Shown: in pieces, positions 1 to 11,139 of the stretch
How the letters are laid out: every line of letters begins with the position of its first letter
Position numbering within the stretch: position 1 is the first letter of the stretch
Assembly (NCBI GenBank): GCA_015680905.1
Contig: CM027381.1
Span: 84,655,501-84,719,500, forward strand
Direction of reading: 5' to 3'
From: Coptis chinensis
Taxonomy: Eukaryota > Streptophyta > Magnoliopsida > Ranunculales > Ranunculaceae
DNA length: 64,000 nt
Notes under the pieces: model-generated
What the model saw: the letters and a program-made list of their open reading frames with translations, nothing else
The model's database searches: none
Told to the model about the DNA's origin: nothing
Translations under genes and position numbers: made by a program

Positions 1-1380
1 TACATTAAAAAAGAGAATAGCATGTGTCTTAATACATATATATGAGATGCCACCAGTTTAGTTAGTCATACTTTAGTAATATAAATTTATCTTCCGCCAG
101 CCATGTGTGTCATCTGATCCCGGAAACAAAAGTTCAAGGTCAGAACCAAAGCTTCTGCATCTATCCATCCCCTACAAAATCAGCAGCATTAGTCTCAAGA
201 TGGGTCCGCTCAAGTTCTACCATCAAAGTAAGATCAAATGGTCCTGTGTAGCAAAATAAGTAAAACAAGCAGCCCTTTTCTAATATTGATATAACCACAT
301 CTGACTCTTTGTATCAGAGTGTATCAGAGCGGACTCAATTAAAGTGTCCGTTCAACACCATGAAGACATTTTATTGTTAAAAGGATGGGAAAATGCATGA
401 CTGCACTTGATGATTGCCAAGTCCTTTTTATTGTTAAAAAAATTCTTAATAATTTATTTGCTTGCACTTTTGGACAGATGCTGCTTAATCTGTTTGAGTT
501 GGACATTTTTGAACTAGAGTTCATATTTTGATTTGAATTTTGAATTTTGAATTTGAATTATATATTTATTTTGTTTAATTTTTTGAACTAGAGTTGGTAT
601 CTTGATTTGAGTGTCCATAACGTATCCGTGTCCTACTTTTTCGAAAAATGTTGTGTACACATGTCCGTGTCGTAGCCTTCTACTTTATTTTACAATAGTA
701 GATTAGTAGGTAACTCAGTGTAAGACTAAACCAAAACCATACCATCAAACCCTACTAAATTGGGGTTACAACTCCTAGTTTCTACTTCTTTTTATACACC
801 TCAGGCTTCTCTTTCAGCTCAAAAGTTTGCATCTCATCTTCCTTTGACTTACTCGCCTCTAGAACCCTATGTAGTGGCTAAAGGCCTTCAATCATCCGTT
901 ATTGATGTGGAACACGATAAGGCAACTAGCTCACTGTTGGCCTTATCCAAAAAGCCCCAGAAAATAAAGCAAGTTACCCAAGTCCACCTCTTTCTGCTTA
1001 AAAATCAGACTAAGAATTTCTTTTTTTTCCTAAGTTACATTGACACGGACACGTGTGTGTGTCCATATCCGACACGGATATGAAGTGTCTGACATGGATA
1101 CGTATCCGACATGGCGAGATATAAAAAAAATTGAGGTATATTACACGTGGATACGTATCCGACACAAATTATTTTTAAAATATGGTGTGTCCATGTAACA
1201 TAGTTTTTTTTAATTTTTTTTTTAAACGGATGAAGTTATAAATCATTCCCAAACAAATTCCATTTTACAGTCACACGGAATCACCAAATAGTTAGCAAGA
1301 TGCTAATAGTTAGACTCCATATAACCGGACAAACAAAAAATACAAAAATTACAAGACAGTATTATTCAAAACTAAACAGT
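1..1380. other. Intergenic, no gene supported
   Basis: AT-rich DNA with no open frame that looks like a known protein. Around 600-690 and 1030-1200 there are scattered copies of short motifs of the kind GTGTCC / GACACGGA in both orientations, which look like remains of a dispersed repeat. I cannot assign them to a family. Confidence 0.4.
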
Positions 1381-1557
1381 AAAATCTTGAAGTCTCAACT
1401 TCCTAAAGTGAGCGTCACTCCTCAACCAATCATACAAGGTCTCTTTAACTTCCATTAAGATCTTGTATAATTCTTTATCCCTGCTTTCAATAACACCCTG
1501 ATTTTGCTCCAACGAGAGAACTTACACAATCGCCTTCAGAAGATGAACCTTTGAAGA
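1381..1557 (-). pseudogene. Unidentified coding-like fragment with one stop
   Basis: Read on the minus strand, this stretch gives a protein-like frame rich in charged residues, including LEQNQGVIESRDKELYKI and later KETLYDWLRSDAHFRKLRLQ. The frame is broken by one TAA that a single C-to-T change from CAA would explain. No start codon or clear splice sites can be assigned. I do not recognise the family. The composition (mixed charge, few repeats) looks like a real exon remnant rather than chance, but that is inference. Confidence 0.3.
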
Positions 1558-2266
1558 CAAAGAACTTCATGTAAAAATGGATTTTTTTTCTTGGGTGAAG
1601 GTGGGAATACATCGTAAAGACATTGGAGACTTCCATCTATTGCATTAAGTATTTTTCTACGAGCACAAGCAGCACACAAACTAATAAACAGAAACAAAAG
1701 GAAATACTACTTGTAAATAGAACTAACAAAATTAGCAGTTGATCAAAGATATGTTACGTAAAAGGAGGACCTCCATACTGTTATCTGTTACTACTAGTTA
1801 ACATTTGGTTTAGTTCATGGTGTGATACTTTAGTTTATGCGACACCCATTTGACATTGTGTAAAGGTACCATAGTCTACAAGTACAATGAGGTTGAACAT
1901 CACAATGTCCCTATTACGCTATAGCCAAATTCGTAGTAAGGCTATCGGAGGAAATAACTGATACATTTTAACAACTATAAATAAACGTGACCGTGTATTT
2001 TCTTGGATATTTGTTTCATTAGCGTGGCATCACCAATGAGAGATTGGGGTAAAAGAAAACGAGTGTAAACACGATATAGAAGGGAAGCGGCAAAATTATT
2101 AAACATTTGCTTCTACTTGGATAGTTTGAATGAATAGTTGATACGGATCATTATCCTTCTTACGCGATGCAAACTTGTTTTAACACTGCGATTGAACTGT
2201 ATGCGCTTATGGCTTGATTAGTAACGCTAACTTGCTGAGAATGAATCACGCTTGCTCACAAGGCAT
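1558..2266. other. Intergenic, nothing recognised
   Basis: AT-rich sequence without a supported gene, RNA or repeat. Confidence 0.35.
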
Positions 2267-2270
2267 TTCG

Positions 2271-2383
2271 TGTTAACCAATAGTGTCCCATTCGACAATA
2301 GAAAAAAAAATCACTGTTTCCTGCGTGTGTTAACCAATAGTGTCCCATTTGACAATAGAAAAAAAATCACTGCTTCCTGCGTG
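2271..2383. repeat. 57-bp tandem duplication
   Basis: Two adjacent copies of a 57-base unit beginning TGTTAACCAATAGTGTCCCA, differing at only a few bases and in the length of an A-run. It lies just upstream of the SECY2-like exon. Confidence 0.85.
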
Positions 2384-2566
2384 AACATTGAGACAACATC
2401 TACAGATTTGTTGAGTCCTGAATTAAGTACCCCAGAAACTGGTGGCAGAAATGGTGTTCTCAATTCACATGATTTTAGTAGTTCTGACTTCTGAGAAGTT
2501 GCAACCCAGTTCCAAATTCTTCAAAAATAGATTCTTGAATTTTGTTTGCCTGGGGTCTGTTGTCAG

Positions 2567-2728
2567 TAATGCCAGCTGAATCTTTCTTCAAGAGTGAGAT
2601 TCGAAGCAGACTATTCGTAACAGCTGTTTTGATTGTAATTAGTCGTGTTGACTATTTCATTCCACTACCTGCCTTTGATAGGCGGTTGATACCTGGGGAC
2701 TACCTTAGCTTTGTCTCTGGATCTGTTG
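2567..2728 (+). pseudogene. SECY2-like plastid translocase exon fragment
   Basis: The frame reads PAESFFKSEIRSRLFVTAVL and then a segment with FIPLPAFDRRLIPGDYLSFV, which matches what I know of plant SECY2 (SCY2), the second plastid Sec translocase channel protein. The exon is bounded by an acceptor (TTGTCAG at 2561-2566) and a donor (GTAAGT from 2729) at the position expected in the family, just before the conserved DELGD region. No later exon is visible in the next 900 bases, after which an unrelated gene fragment lies on the opposite strand. An upstream frame (about 2384-2494, ending SHDFSSSDF) may be part of the same N-terminal region. This is best read as an isolated fragment, not a working gene. 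Alternative: the left part of a gene whose 3' half was displaced by rearrangement. Confidence 0.7.
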
Positions 2729-3670
2729 GTAAGTTTCTTTTTTTAACTATTAATTTTGGAATTTTACTTGAATCAAAGTCTTATATTAATTGTCTGAATT
2801 ACACTATTACATTAACCTTCTTGATCAAATTTTTAAACCATGAGTACATGGGACAAATGATCTACAACTACAGTTGTATGATGTGACAACCAGGAGAAGA
2901 GAGGAAGTTCAAGGAAATCCTATGGGGCCTTGAAGATCGAATTGATCGAATATTTTTTTCTGGATGTGTTACTGAATACTGATAATGCCTCTTCCTTTGC
3001 TGCTGTTGGGTCTACTTCTAGCTTTGTATATGTGTATGGAATTGAGACTACAACTACACTAGGTAACGTACAGAAAGTCGGAACAGGGTTAGCTTAGTCA
3101 ATGACTGGCTCTGAACATTTACCCAGTGATGGGACAGGAAGAGATACCAGGGAAGGTGGATAAATTCATTCATATGGAACTCGTGATCAGAGGTGGCATA
3201 CGCAAGACCTCCATAGTCCTGGCTACCCCCCACTGGCCAGTATAACAGTAAATTAGAGGGAAAACCTATATTTTACTTTAAATACCTGAGTAGTCAAGGT
3301 GGTCAAACTTGAGACTAACCTGGATTATAGAGAATTTTCTTTTCATGACCATCTTTAACAGCACAGCAATTACAAGAACCTGCATGTGTTCATGGTTTCA
3401 AAAATGGCCATGAGTACTCAAAATGTCAACATGGAGAAATTTAAATGGTGTGGAACAATATGCTGCAAGTTCTTACTAGCCAACTTGGGGCATAACAATA
3501 TGTGAATAAAGCAGAATTGAGACGAGATGAATTAGAGATCCACCATAAGAAAACAAATTCTGAATCCCCGCTAAAGTTTAAATCATGTAAATTGATTGAA
3601 AGAAAAGATAAAAGGATGTCCAAATGATATTCAGAACCCTAGGGTCACTTTAGTTGTGTATGGGAAATAC
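2729..3670. other. Post-fragment region, no exon recognised
   Basis: Follows the donor site of the SECY2-like exon. None of the later SECY2 membrane segments can be found on the plus strand. The sequence around 2890-3190 has short open stretches but nothing recognisable. Confidence 0.35.
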
Positions 3671-4081
3671 CTTCAGGTTGCTCAACATCTTCACGGTAGC
3701 AGGATTAAAATGCTTATAGTTTTGAGGAAGTCAAAGTACACAATATCAAGATCAAATCTCAAATAAAAGGGTAAACTTTGTGCTGTTGTCATTAAACACA
3801 TACCTGCATGATGAATTTTAAATAGTTGTTCACAGCATAGAGAAGAGCTGGAACAGCGAGAAGGACATTGTTGCGAGCTGCCTGTAACAAGAAAAAGAGG
3901 CATTTTCGATATAAAATGACAGTATTAATTATGGACACACAAGCTTCAGCTAAAAGGGACAAGAAACAAATATTAAACAAATAGTACAAACAGGGATGTA
4001 ATACAGAAACTCTCACAGTCTCACCGGAACAAATGTAGAAACTGATAGAAGAGGTTTCTCTCCAACCTTCTGATGTCTGGC
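3671..4081 (-). pseudogene. Nucleotide-sugar transporter fragment (3 exons)
   Basis: Three minus-strand exons with correct GT-AG borders are visible: 4081-4025 (19 codons, [19 protein letters not shown]), 3881-3804 (26 codons, starting [20 protein letters not shown]) and 3712-3671 (14 codons, HFNPATVKMLSNLK). They join in frame and match the central part of plant CMP-sialic acid/UDP-galactose-type transporters, Golgi membrane proteins that import nucleotide sugars. The next exon expected (with KRRFS and the following membrane helices) is absent before the SECY2-like fragment. Upstream exons are not found before the repeat that starts at 4275. The exons carry few changes (a VP where VQ is usual), so the fragment may be young. 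It is a piece of a gene, not a complete locus. Confidence 0.75.
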
Positions 4082-6063
4082 CTGTAGAGTTGATAGAAAG
4101 CAGCACTAATTGGTTAAATACTTAAATATATGCCTGCAGACAAGATCCTACTCTTGCTTTACAGGTAAAGGTCTACCCTGCTATCCAATCAGCCTTCACA
4201 AGCTTTTGGTGACAACTGACATGTAATGAAGGGCAACCAAAAGAATGTCAAATAGCTAGTATAGTCGGGAAAGGTGTAACACCCCGAATTTTGACAGAAT
4301 TCGGAAAAACATTATTTGTTCCCGACTCTTCGATCTCCGAGGTGTAACGCACTCTCAACTCCCAAAAACCCATAAACAGTTTAAATATGCGGATAATAAA
4401 AACCAATAAAAATTTTAACTTAAACAAAAGTCTTCTTCATAACAAAGATTCACAAATAAGATTAGGTTACAACTATCCTTTCAATAACTCTTTAATAAAA
4501 TTTACAAATGAAAATACAAAAACATTGTCTAGACTAAAATTCTATATCACCTCAAGGAAAAACAAAACAAATCCCGAGATGCAACGCTTAACGCAAACCA
4601 CAACCCAAAGAACGACAACCAATCTTCAACACTAAACTGTCAAGACTTATCAACTGTGTTTCATTTAATGAACACACCCGATAAACAAACATGCAAATCG
4701 GGTCGACATTATAAAAATCTTTGGTGTGAGTAGCTCTAAAATACAACATATTCTTATACAAATATATACACAAACCATACGGCAGCTTAGTTCCTCCACC
4801 GAGGCGTAGTAAATTTCAACAACTAATACAACATCCTTAAGTACAATAATCTAGGCGGTAGTTCCTCCACCGAGGCCTTTAACTTCCCACTAACCATACA
4901 ACAAACTATAATGCATCATAAATAAGGCATGTAGTTCCTCCATCGAGGCCTTAGGTTCTAACTAAACAAATAACCAACCAAACATATTACCATAATTAGA
5001 TTATTTCGGGCTTTCTTTGCGTGTCCCTAAAATCACGCGTCATATCTATGTCATACCTAGTTTCCCCGGCTACCACAATCGCTACCCAACGCCGAACATG
5101 TACATCCACATGCCTCCCCTTACATAATGAACCACTCCGTGCGTAACCACCCTGAGCGGGATGCCGCACACCAGGTAAATCCTCACACGGAAGCAATTAT
5201 GTAAGTAATGCCACTATTCGGCATAAAATATTGCGCATCATCGTTCTATTTTGCGAACGGAATAATCAAGCCACTATTCGGCTCGCCGGGAGGGCCATTC
5301 AAATTTTTACTAAAACGCCGGAAGGGCGCCTCCGGGCCATTCGGATTAACCGAAACACCGGAAGGGCCAATCACATGAGTTGTGGTAGTCGGGTTCTAGG
5401 ATTTTTAGTTCGTAATTTATTCGGTGTCATATATTAATGACTTATAATAAATTCCACTATATCACGTCTTGGTCAATTACCTTATTGCACTAAGCCATAA
5501 TATATAGAAATATCTCGGTTATTTCACATAACCACTTTCCGACTTTCACGTGCCAATATATTATTGCACTACACCACACTCCTCGCGTGAAAAATATTCA
5601 TCAATACTATATCTTACCTCATAGTAGCATCTCCCATATAAAATAATGGAGCGTTTATACATCTCTCAAAGATATTGCATTCAATATATATATCCCAACA
5701 TGTTATATAATATCACAATTACTTCAACGTTATCACATATATTTTATTATAACATCTCAATATCGTCACGCGTGTCAAAATACACAACATCAATGTCAAG
5801 TCTTTCTTGATAATGACAATCAAATATATACAAGCTTCCACAAAGATTTTATTACTATATGTGTCCATATAATATACAACATAAAACGTAAGACAATTAA
5901 ATAAATCCATAGTCCACAATCAAAGCCCAATATGTATATCGCTTTTACACACTACCCACGCCAAATCTAAATTAGATAATGACCAAAAACCAAGTTATCT
6001 GATATCGACAATATTTTATTACTATATATATCCATATAAACAAACATATGAAAAACTGGAAAA

Positions 6064-6290
6064 GTCAACATTCACAGTCAACGGTCAAAGTCAACGGTCA
6101 ACAGTCAAAGTCAACGGTCAAAGGTCAAATATCAACACATCATGGTCAAGGTCAAACTCAACATGTCATGGTCAAAGTCAAAGTCAACATGTCCTAGTCA
6201 AAGTCAACGTGTCCTAGTCAAAGGTCAACACATCATGGTCAAGGTCAAACTCAACATGTCATGGTCAAAGTCAAACTGTCGTTTCCATGT
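6064..6290. repeat. GTCAA tandem array (W-box cores)
   Basis: About 22 copies of GGTCAA or AGTCAA occur in 225 bases, in higher-order units such as GTCAAAGTCAACGG and TCATGGTCAAGGTCAAACTCAA. Each is a W-box core (TTGACC/TTGACT) on the minus strand, the site known to be bound by WRKY transcription factors. Binding here is inference. Confidence 0.8.
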
Positions 6291-6479
6291 TCGACAGGTT
6301 CATGGTCATAGCCATGGTTCATGGCTAAGGTCAATGTGCATGGCTCATGGGCTCATAGGTGATGGTTCGGACCCAACTGGCCAAGCCCAAACCTTAAAAC
6401 CCAAAAGTCTAAACATTGGAAAAACCCAAATAGATCTATTTTAAGTCCAATGGACTGGCCCCAAGCAATATTAGAAACT

Positions 6480-6790
6480 GGCCCAAAAACTTTAGACTAA
6501 ACTGGCCCAAAACACAACTGAGTTCGGCCCAAAACAAACTCATAGAAACTGGCCCAAGAAAACTTAACCTAAATTGGGCCCAAACTAAACCAAATAAAAT
6601 CGGGCCCAAACAAAACTACAAGATTTCGGCCCAATCAAAACTAAAGTGAGCTGGCCCCATCAACTAATAAAATCGGCCCATAGAAACAAATGAAATTCCG
6701 GCCCAACCAACTAAACAAGCTAGGCCCAAACAAAACAACACAAGGTCGGCCCAACCAAAACCAAAGGCTTTGGCCCAAGGCCCAAACCGA
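6480..6790. repeat. GGCCCA motif cluster
   Basis: About 13 copies of GGCCCA, usually followed by A-rich spacers, in roughly 310 bases. GGCCCA/TGGGCC is the site-II motif known from promoters bound by TCP factors. It directly follows the GTCAA array within the same LTR-like unit. Confidence 0.75.
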
Positions 6791-7956
6791 TATTATCGCT
6801 TTCTTCTTCTTCGGTTCTCCTCCTCCTCCAGCAGCCACCGGATTTTCCGGCCACCACTCCCATTCCATCAAGTCGGTTCGACTCCAACTGAAAAACCCAC
6901 TAACATTAACAAAGCCAAAGACCCCAACTCTTAAATCCACCATCTTCTCCAAAACTAGATCTAAAATCGTGACCGCCATTAATGGATTCCCCCAAGCTTC
7001 CAACAGCCCCCATCAAACTCCCTACTACCCCCATACATCAAACCACCAACCCACAATACCACAAACACAGTTCAAACACGAAAATCACAATAAAAAACCA
7101 AATTCTCCGATTATCCGCAAGAATGGCGATGCGCCATTGGACGAAGTCTTAGGAGCTTCCACCAAGCTTCCCAAAGACCCATTCGGCGACCTCATACTCT
7201 ACACTACCCCCACTTCAACCCATCATCACTCAACCAAATGAAACCAACCCCAAACATGAATCACGGCCCCATTAACACGCTTCAAGCTTCATCGCCTCTA
7301 ACTCGACCCTCATCACTCCAACACTCCACCACGACCACCTAACCTCATTCAATCAACCAATCCACAACAAGCCTCAACAATTTAATACAATCGACACCAA
7401 GTGTATAACCGAAAATAAATAAAATACAAAAGCGGTTAAAAGCAGTAATGTAACCATCGTTTATATACATGACCATTGTTTTGTGTGGTAGGGGGCTCAT
7501 CCATTAATGTGCCCAAAATCAACCTTCGACGGTTCAATCTCAAATATTCGAGTTCAATAGATTTTAAAATTTTTTTTTTAATAACCATAGTTTTACCAAT
7601 CGGCGGATCTAATATTAATACCGATCATACTTAAACATATCTCGTGAGATAGAAACTAATCTACTCACCAGTATGAACGAATTTCCTACTTAATTTCTCC
7701 GAGTCCGGAGCCGTCATTCCCACCTCCGTAAATCCAAATTTTCATCTCTTCCATTTTCATTATTTTATTATTCTCTCGAACCCTATTTTTACAGAACAAT
7801 GTGTTTATATCTTTGGGTCCAAACCCAAGCCCAACATGCACTTCGGCCCAAAATCAGGCCCACGTATCCCGAGTCCAATCCGACGAATTTTGAAAATAAA
7901 TAATTTAATTAATTAATTAATCATTAAATATGTCTTTTAAAAATAAGGGCGTTACA

Positions 7957-8424
7957 AAAGTACTGTGGGGATGCTTTTTTTTTTTTTTTTAATCTGGATG
8001 CTTTCCACAATTCCACCTAAACAAACAATATCTTTACTATGAAATGATGGAGATTAGAAAGAAGTTTTGCTTCTCTTGTTATTTCATCTCCAATCATACG
8101 CTGGCGCCTTACTTCAATCAACTCAAAACCAAAAGAAAGCATTGACTGCCAAATAAAATATCTGAATAACGTCAATGGAGACCCACACCGACGCATCCAA
8201 GATATTTAATTTAATACTAATGACTACAAGAATCATTGCTTGCCTCCTCTTGTCGGTGAAAAAAAAAATACATAATAGTATTTAAAATCAAAACTAATCA
8301 AAATAGTTAACTAAAATATAAAGAAAAAACAGCACAAAGACGAATGTGGAGTCGCCGCCACAAGAACGTAAACATTGACCACCTAGACCCAACCTAATTT
8401 CTAAATGATGTAAAAAGAAATTGG
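7957..8424. other. Spacer, no gene supported
   Basis: Follows the LTR-like unit; includes a T-run at 7976-7991. No recognised gene or repeat. Confidence 0.3.
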
Positions 8425-8488
8425 AATTACATTTTCACGGACTTCCTCTTCCAGCCAAGCCCAAAATTGTGAAAGAGCAGCTGCATCC
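8425..8488 (-). pseudogene. Aminopeptidase P-like exon fragment
   Basis: After an acceptor (CATTTGTAG in minus orientation), the minus strand reads DAAALSQFWAWLEEEVRENV. This closely resembles the start of the catalytic half of plant cytosolic Xaa-Pro aminopeptidase 1 (a metallopeptidase that removes N-terminal residues before proline). Only this one short exon is seen. No metal-binding Asp/His/Glu region follows to the left, where the LTR-like unit begins within 470 bases. So this is a stranded exon rather than a gene. The identification rests on about 20 residues and memory of the family. Confidence 0.5.
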
Positions 8489-8688
8489 CTACAAATGAAA
8501 TATCATAGGTTATATACCCTTACACACATGTTGTTAAGATTATTCCCTTTTTTTTTTGTATGCATTGGATTTGCTACAAATTACCACTCAGACGTTCAAA
8601 TCAAGGTTCAGAACAACCTAAATATTAGTCAGATATATCTCTCTTTGGTCATTCCGATACCTACAGATATATAAGAGACATGCTACAC

Positions 8689-9057
8689 CTTTTCTGGGAT
8701 AAGAATCTCTTTTAACAGAAGTGCTCTGTGTGCATGAACCATGGTTCAAACCAGGATCATATATATTACATTCACGTAGTTCCCGATATCCACTTGCTGC
8801 CAGGTTCTTGTGATACTTGCATGCTCCCCGAATGGTGATGACACGAGATGATGCAGCCTGTACATAGATCCAAATTCCAAACCAAGGTATTCCAATTGTT
8901 TTGATATGCGAAAAGAGAAGTCAGGATCTCACTACCTATCTTTTGTACTGGATAAAATTATTACAAATAAACAAACATAATTGCTTACTACCTCTTTTGC
9001 ATGAAGGGCTTTCCCAACTGCTTCATTGTTTAGCCACCATGTAGCAATTCCATCACT
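8689..9057 (-). pseudogene. Two unidentified spliced exon-like segments
   Basis: Two minus-strand segments have good coding quality and splice borders: 9057-8992 (22 codons, SDGIATWWLNNEAVGKAL and onward to AKE, donor GTAGTAAG) and 8857-8689 (beginning AASSRVITIRGACKYHKN, later GYRELRECNIYDPGLNHG, donor after AGAAAAG). They join in frame. I do not recognise the family. A further segment near 9420-9290 may belong to it but has stops. Joining the second exon to the aminopeptidase-like exon at 8488 gives a different frame from the recognisable one, so the two are probably unrelated fragments. Function unknown. Confidence 0.4.
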
Positions 9058-9753
9058 CTAGAATCTCAACACTTCATTAAGAAAACTTTGAATGAGTAGC
9101 TAAACCTGAGTTCCAAAGATTCATCATTTAGTAGAGAAGCTAAACCTGAGTTTCCACATAGGTAATATCAGTGCCTAATTCTAGCACAAGGGGCAGTCAG
9201 AAATTGTCTCCCTCTATACTGTGAGAATAGAGTTCAAAGGAAGCACTTGCTTAAATGTAACTTTTCAAAGGCTGCACTCCTTTGAAAGTGTACCTGGGCA
9301 CTATGAATCCCCGACTGACATGAAGGTGCAGGCAAAAAGATCAGATATCATCAAGACTGGTTTCTTTCGCTGCTTTGGCCTTGCTTGATCACACAATGGG
9401 GAAATGCAAGCTCATCCCACTCCCTCCACTGTAAAACCAACGAAGCATGTTATGAGTGTGTCACCAACAAATTGCCCAAAATTTAACTTCCATTATCACT
9501 CAGTAGCTTGACCCAATAGAAAATTAGCATTTCAAAATGGCAGCAGTGTTTCCAATAGTTGAACCTTGAGCACCAATGCCTAACTACTGTTTTGATTTTG
9601 ATTACCAATATCAGCAGGAGTATAATGCTTCCTAATAACTACACTGTCATAGCAAACTAGCCGCCACATGTATCCGCCTTCCAAAGGCCCCATAATGAAG
9701 TCTTGGTCACTCAAAGAGTTTAATTTGCAGAAGTAAGAGTATCCACGGACTGA

Positions 9754-11139
9754 TCAACACTGCCATCCATCAGCTGAGGCCACATCTGTATCGCAAAGGA
9801 TCATCTGTTTCGAAAAGGGACATAACACAGTTAATTTTGTTCTGTTAATAGCTTCCACAGTGGTGAGCTCCCGACAAAGGAACTTAACCTTTGAAGAAAT
9901 AGTAAGAACTCCTATGAATGTGATGTGATCAGGAGTGACACTCCCATCTCTTAGCATTTCACTAAAAAGATGTAGTGCTTCCTCACCATGTCCATGCATT
10001 GCGAAGCCTGTGATCATGCTAGTCCATGCTGTAACATCTTTCCTGGACAAACCATTAAAAATTTGGAAAGCACTCTCCGTATCTCCTGTCTTGGCATACA
10101 TATCCATGATAGAAGTCCCGACAGCAACATCCTCGGCAAAATTTGTTTTCTCAACACAAGCATGAAGTCCTTGACCTAGCCTCAGTGCTCCTAGATGAGC
10201 ACAAGAACCAAATAAACTCAACAGAGTCGCTTCATCTGGACTAAACCCAGCAAACTGCGTTAGCTCGACCATACTGATTATAGGCACCAATCATTGAATT
10301 CCAAGCCACAACATTCCTTTCAGGCATCTCATTAAACAACGCCCTCGCAACATTCAAGCTACCACATTTCGCATACATATCTAAAATTGCAGTACCAAGA
10401 ATAACATTTGATCTCGAATCAAACCCAATTTGCCGAACACGTTCATGAACCCATCTTCCTGTTTCCAAGTCCCTACACTGAGCACAAGCAACTAAAACAT
10501 TCACCATAGTAATCTCATTAGGTTCAACTCCCTCACATTCCATTTCCTTAAACACCCTTATTGCGTCACTAGCCCTATCATTATTAACATAACCAGCAAT
10601 CAAAGTAGTCCAACCAACCACATTCCACTTAGGACTTTCTTCAAACAGTTTTCACCACTACCCAAATCAGCACAACATACATACACATACATCAAACTGG
10701 TAGAACTATACAAATCTGAGTCATACCCATTCTTAAAAATCCTACTATGAACACATTTCCCAAACCTAATATCCAAAACCGCGGCGCAAGCTTTAAGTAC
10801 AAAGGGAAATGTGAAATGATCAGGTGTATAACCCAACACTTGCATTTCTCTATACATCAACAATGCCCCATTTGGGTTATCAGTATTAGAGTGTCCTTTA
10901 ATCATAGAGTTCCAAATATAGACACTTGGTTTTTTAATTCGAACGAAAACCGTTTCGGCGTAATGCAAATCATGGGGTGATTCTTTGTTTGTTAAAAAAT
11001 CAATGAGTTTACTTAATGGGATTATTGATTTGATTACTGATGTGGTTATCATTAATCCATGTATTTGTTTTAACAGTTTTAAGGTTGTGTAATTTTCTAG
11101 TAAAGTGAGGATGGTGTTGTAGTAGTAGTTTTTCTTCAC
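9754..11139 (-). pseudogene. PPR protein pseudogene (PLS class)
   Basis: The minus strand encodes a pentatricopeptide repeat protein, a class of organelle RNA-binding proteins used in RNA editing and processing. The start (MKKNYYYNTILTLLENYTTL) is at 11139. Typical repeat signatures follow: VYIWNSMIKGHSN, HFTFPFVLKACAA, WTTLIAGYVNNDRASDAI, GTAILDMYAKCGS, NVVAWNSMIGAYNQ, TSIMDMYAKTGD and AWTSMITGFAMHGHGEEAL. The frame shifts near 10620 and again near 10270, so at least two indels are needed to read across. Similarity stops at HITFIGVL near 9909; the C-terminal E/E+ region expected for the family is absent and unrelated sequence follows to a stop at 9754. The gene is therefore broken and truncated. 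A sequencing error could explain one frameshift but not the lost C-terminus. Confidence 0.85.

Larger units (their letters stand above)
4275..7956. mobile_element. LTR-like unit (probable solo LTR)
   Basis: The unit starts TGTAACACCCCG and ends AAGGGCGTTACA, so it has TG...CA ends and short inverted termini. The bases just outside are AAAGG on the left and AAAGT on the right, a 4-of-5 match that fits an aged 5-bp target duplication. It contains no gag or pol reading frame. Inside are several tandem arrays: a motif TTCCTCCACCGAGGC three times near 4790-4940, GTCAA-rich repeats at 6064-6290 and GGCCCA repeats at 6480-6790. The first bases include a small palindrome CCGAATT/AATTCGG. Its 3.7-kb length is long for an LTR but within the range known for some plant Gypsy elements. 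Alternatives are a large non-autonomous LTR element or a DNA element with short inverted ends. Confidence 0.55.

Noticed and set aside
4187..4258. Possible Helitron 3' end (CTAGT with an upstream CTTTTGGT/ACCAAAAG inverted pair)
   Set aside because: The loop is about 26 bases and the spacing to CTAG is unlike known Helitrons; no matching TC 5' end was found.
6690..7241. 183-residue plus-strand frame inside the LTR-like unit
   Set aside because: Rich in Pro, Lys, Asn and Thr with no domain; it lies in repeat sequence and looks like a chance frame from C-rich composition.
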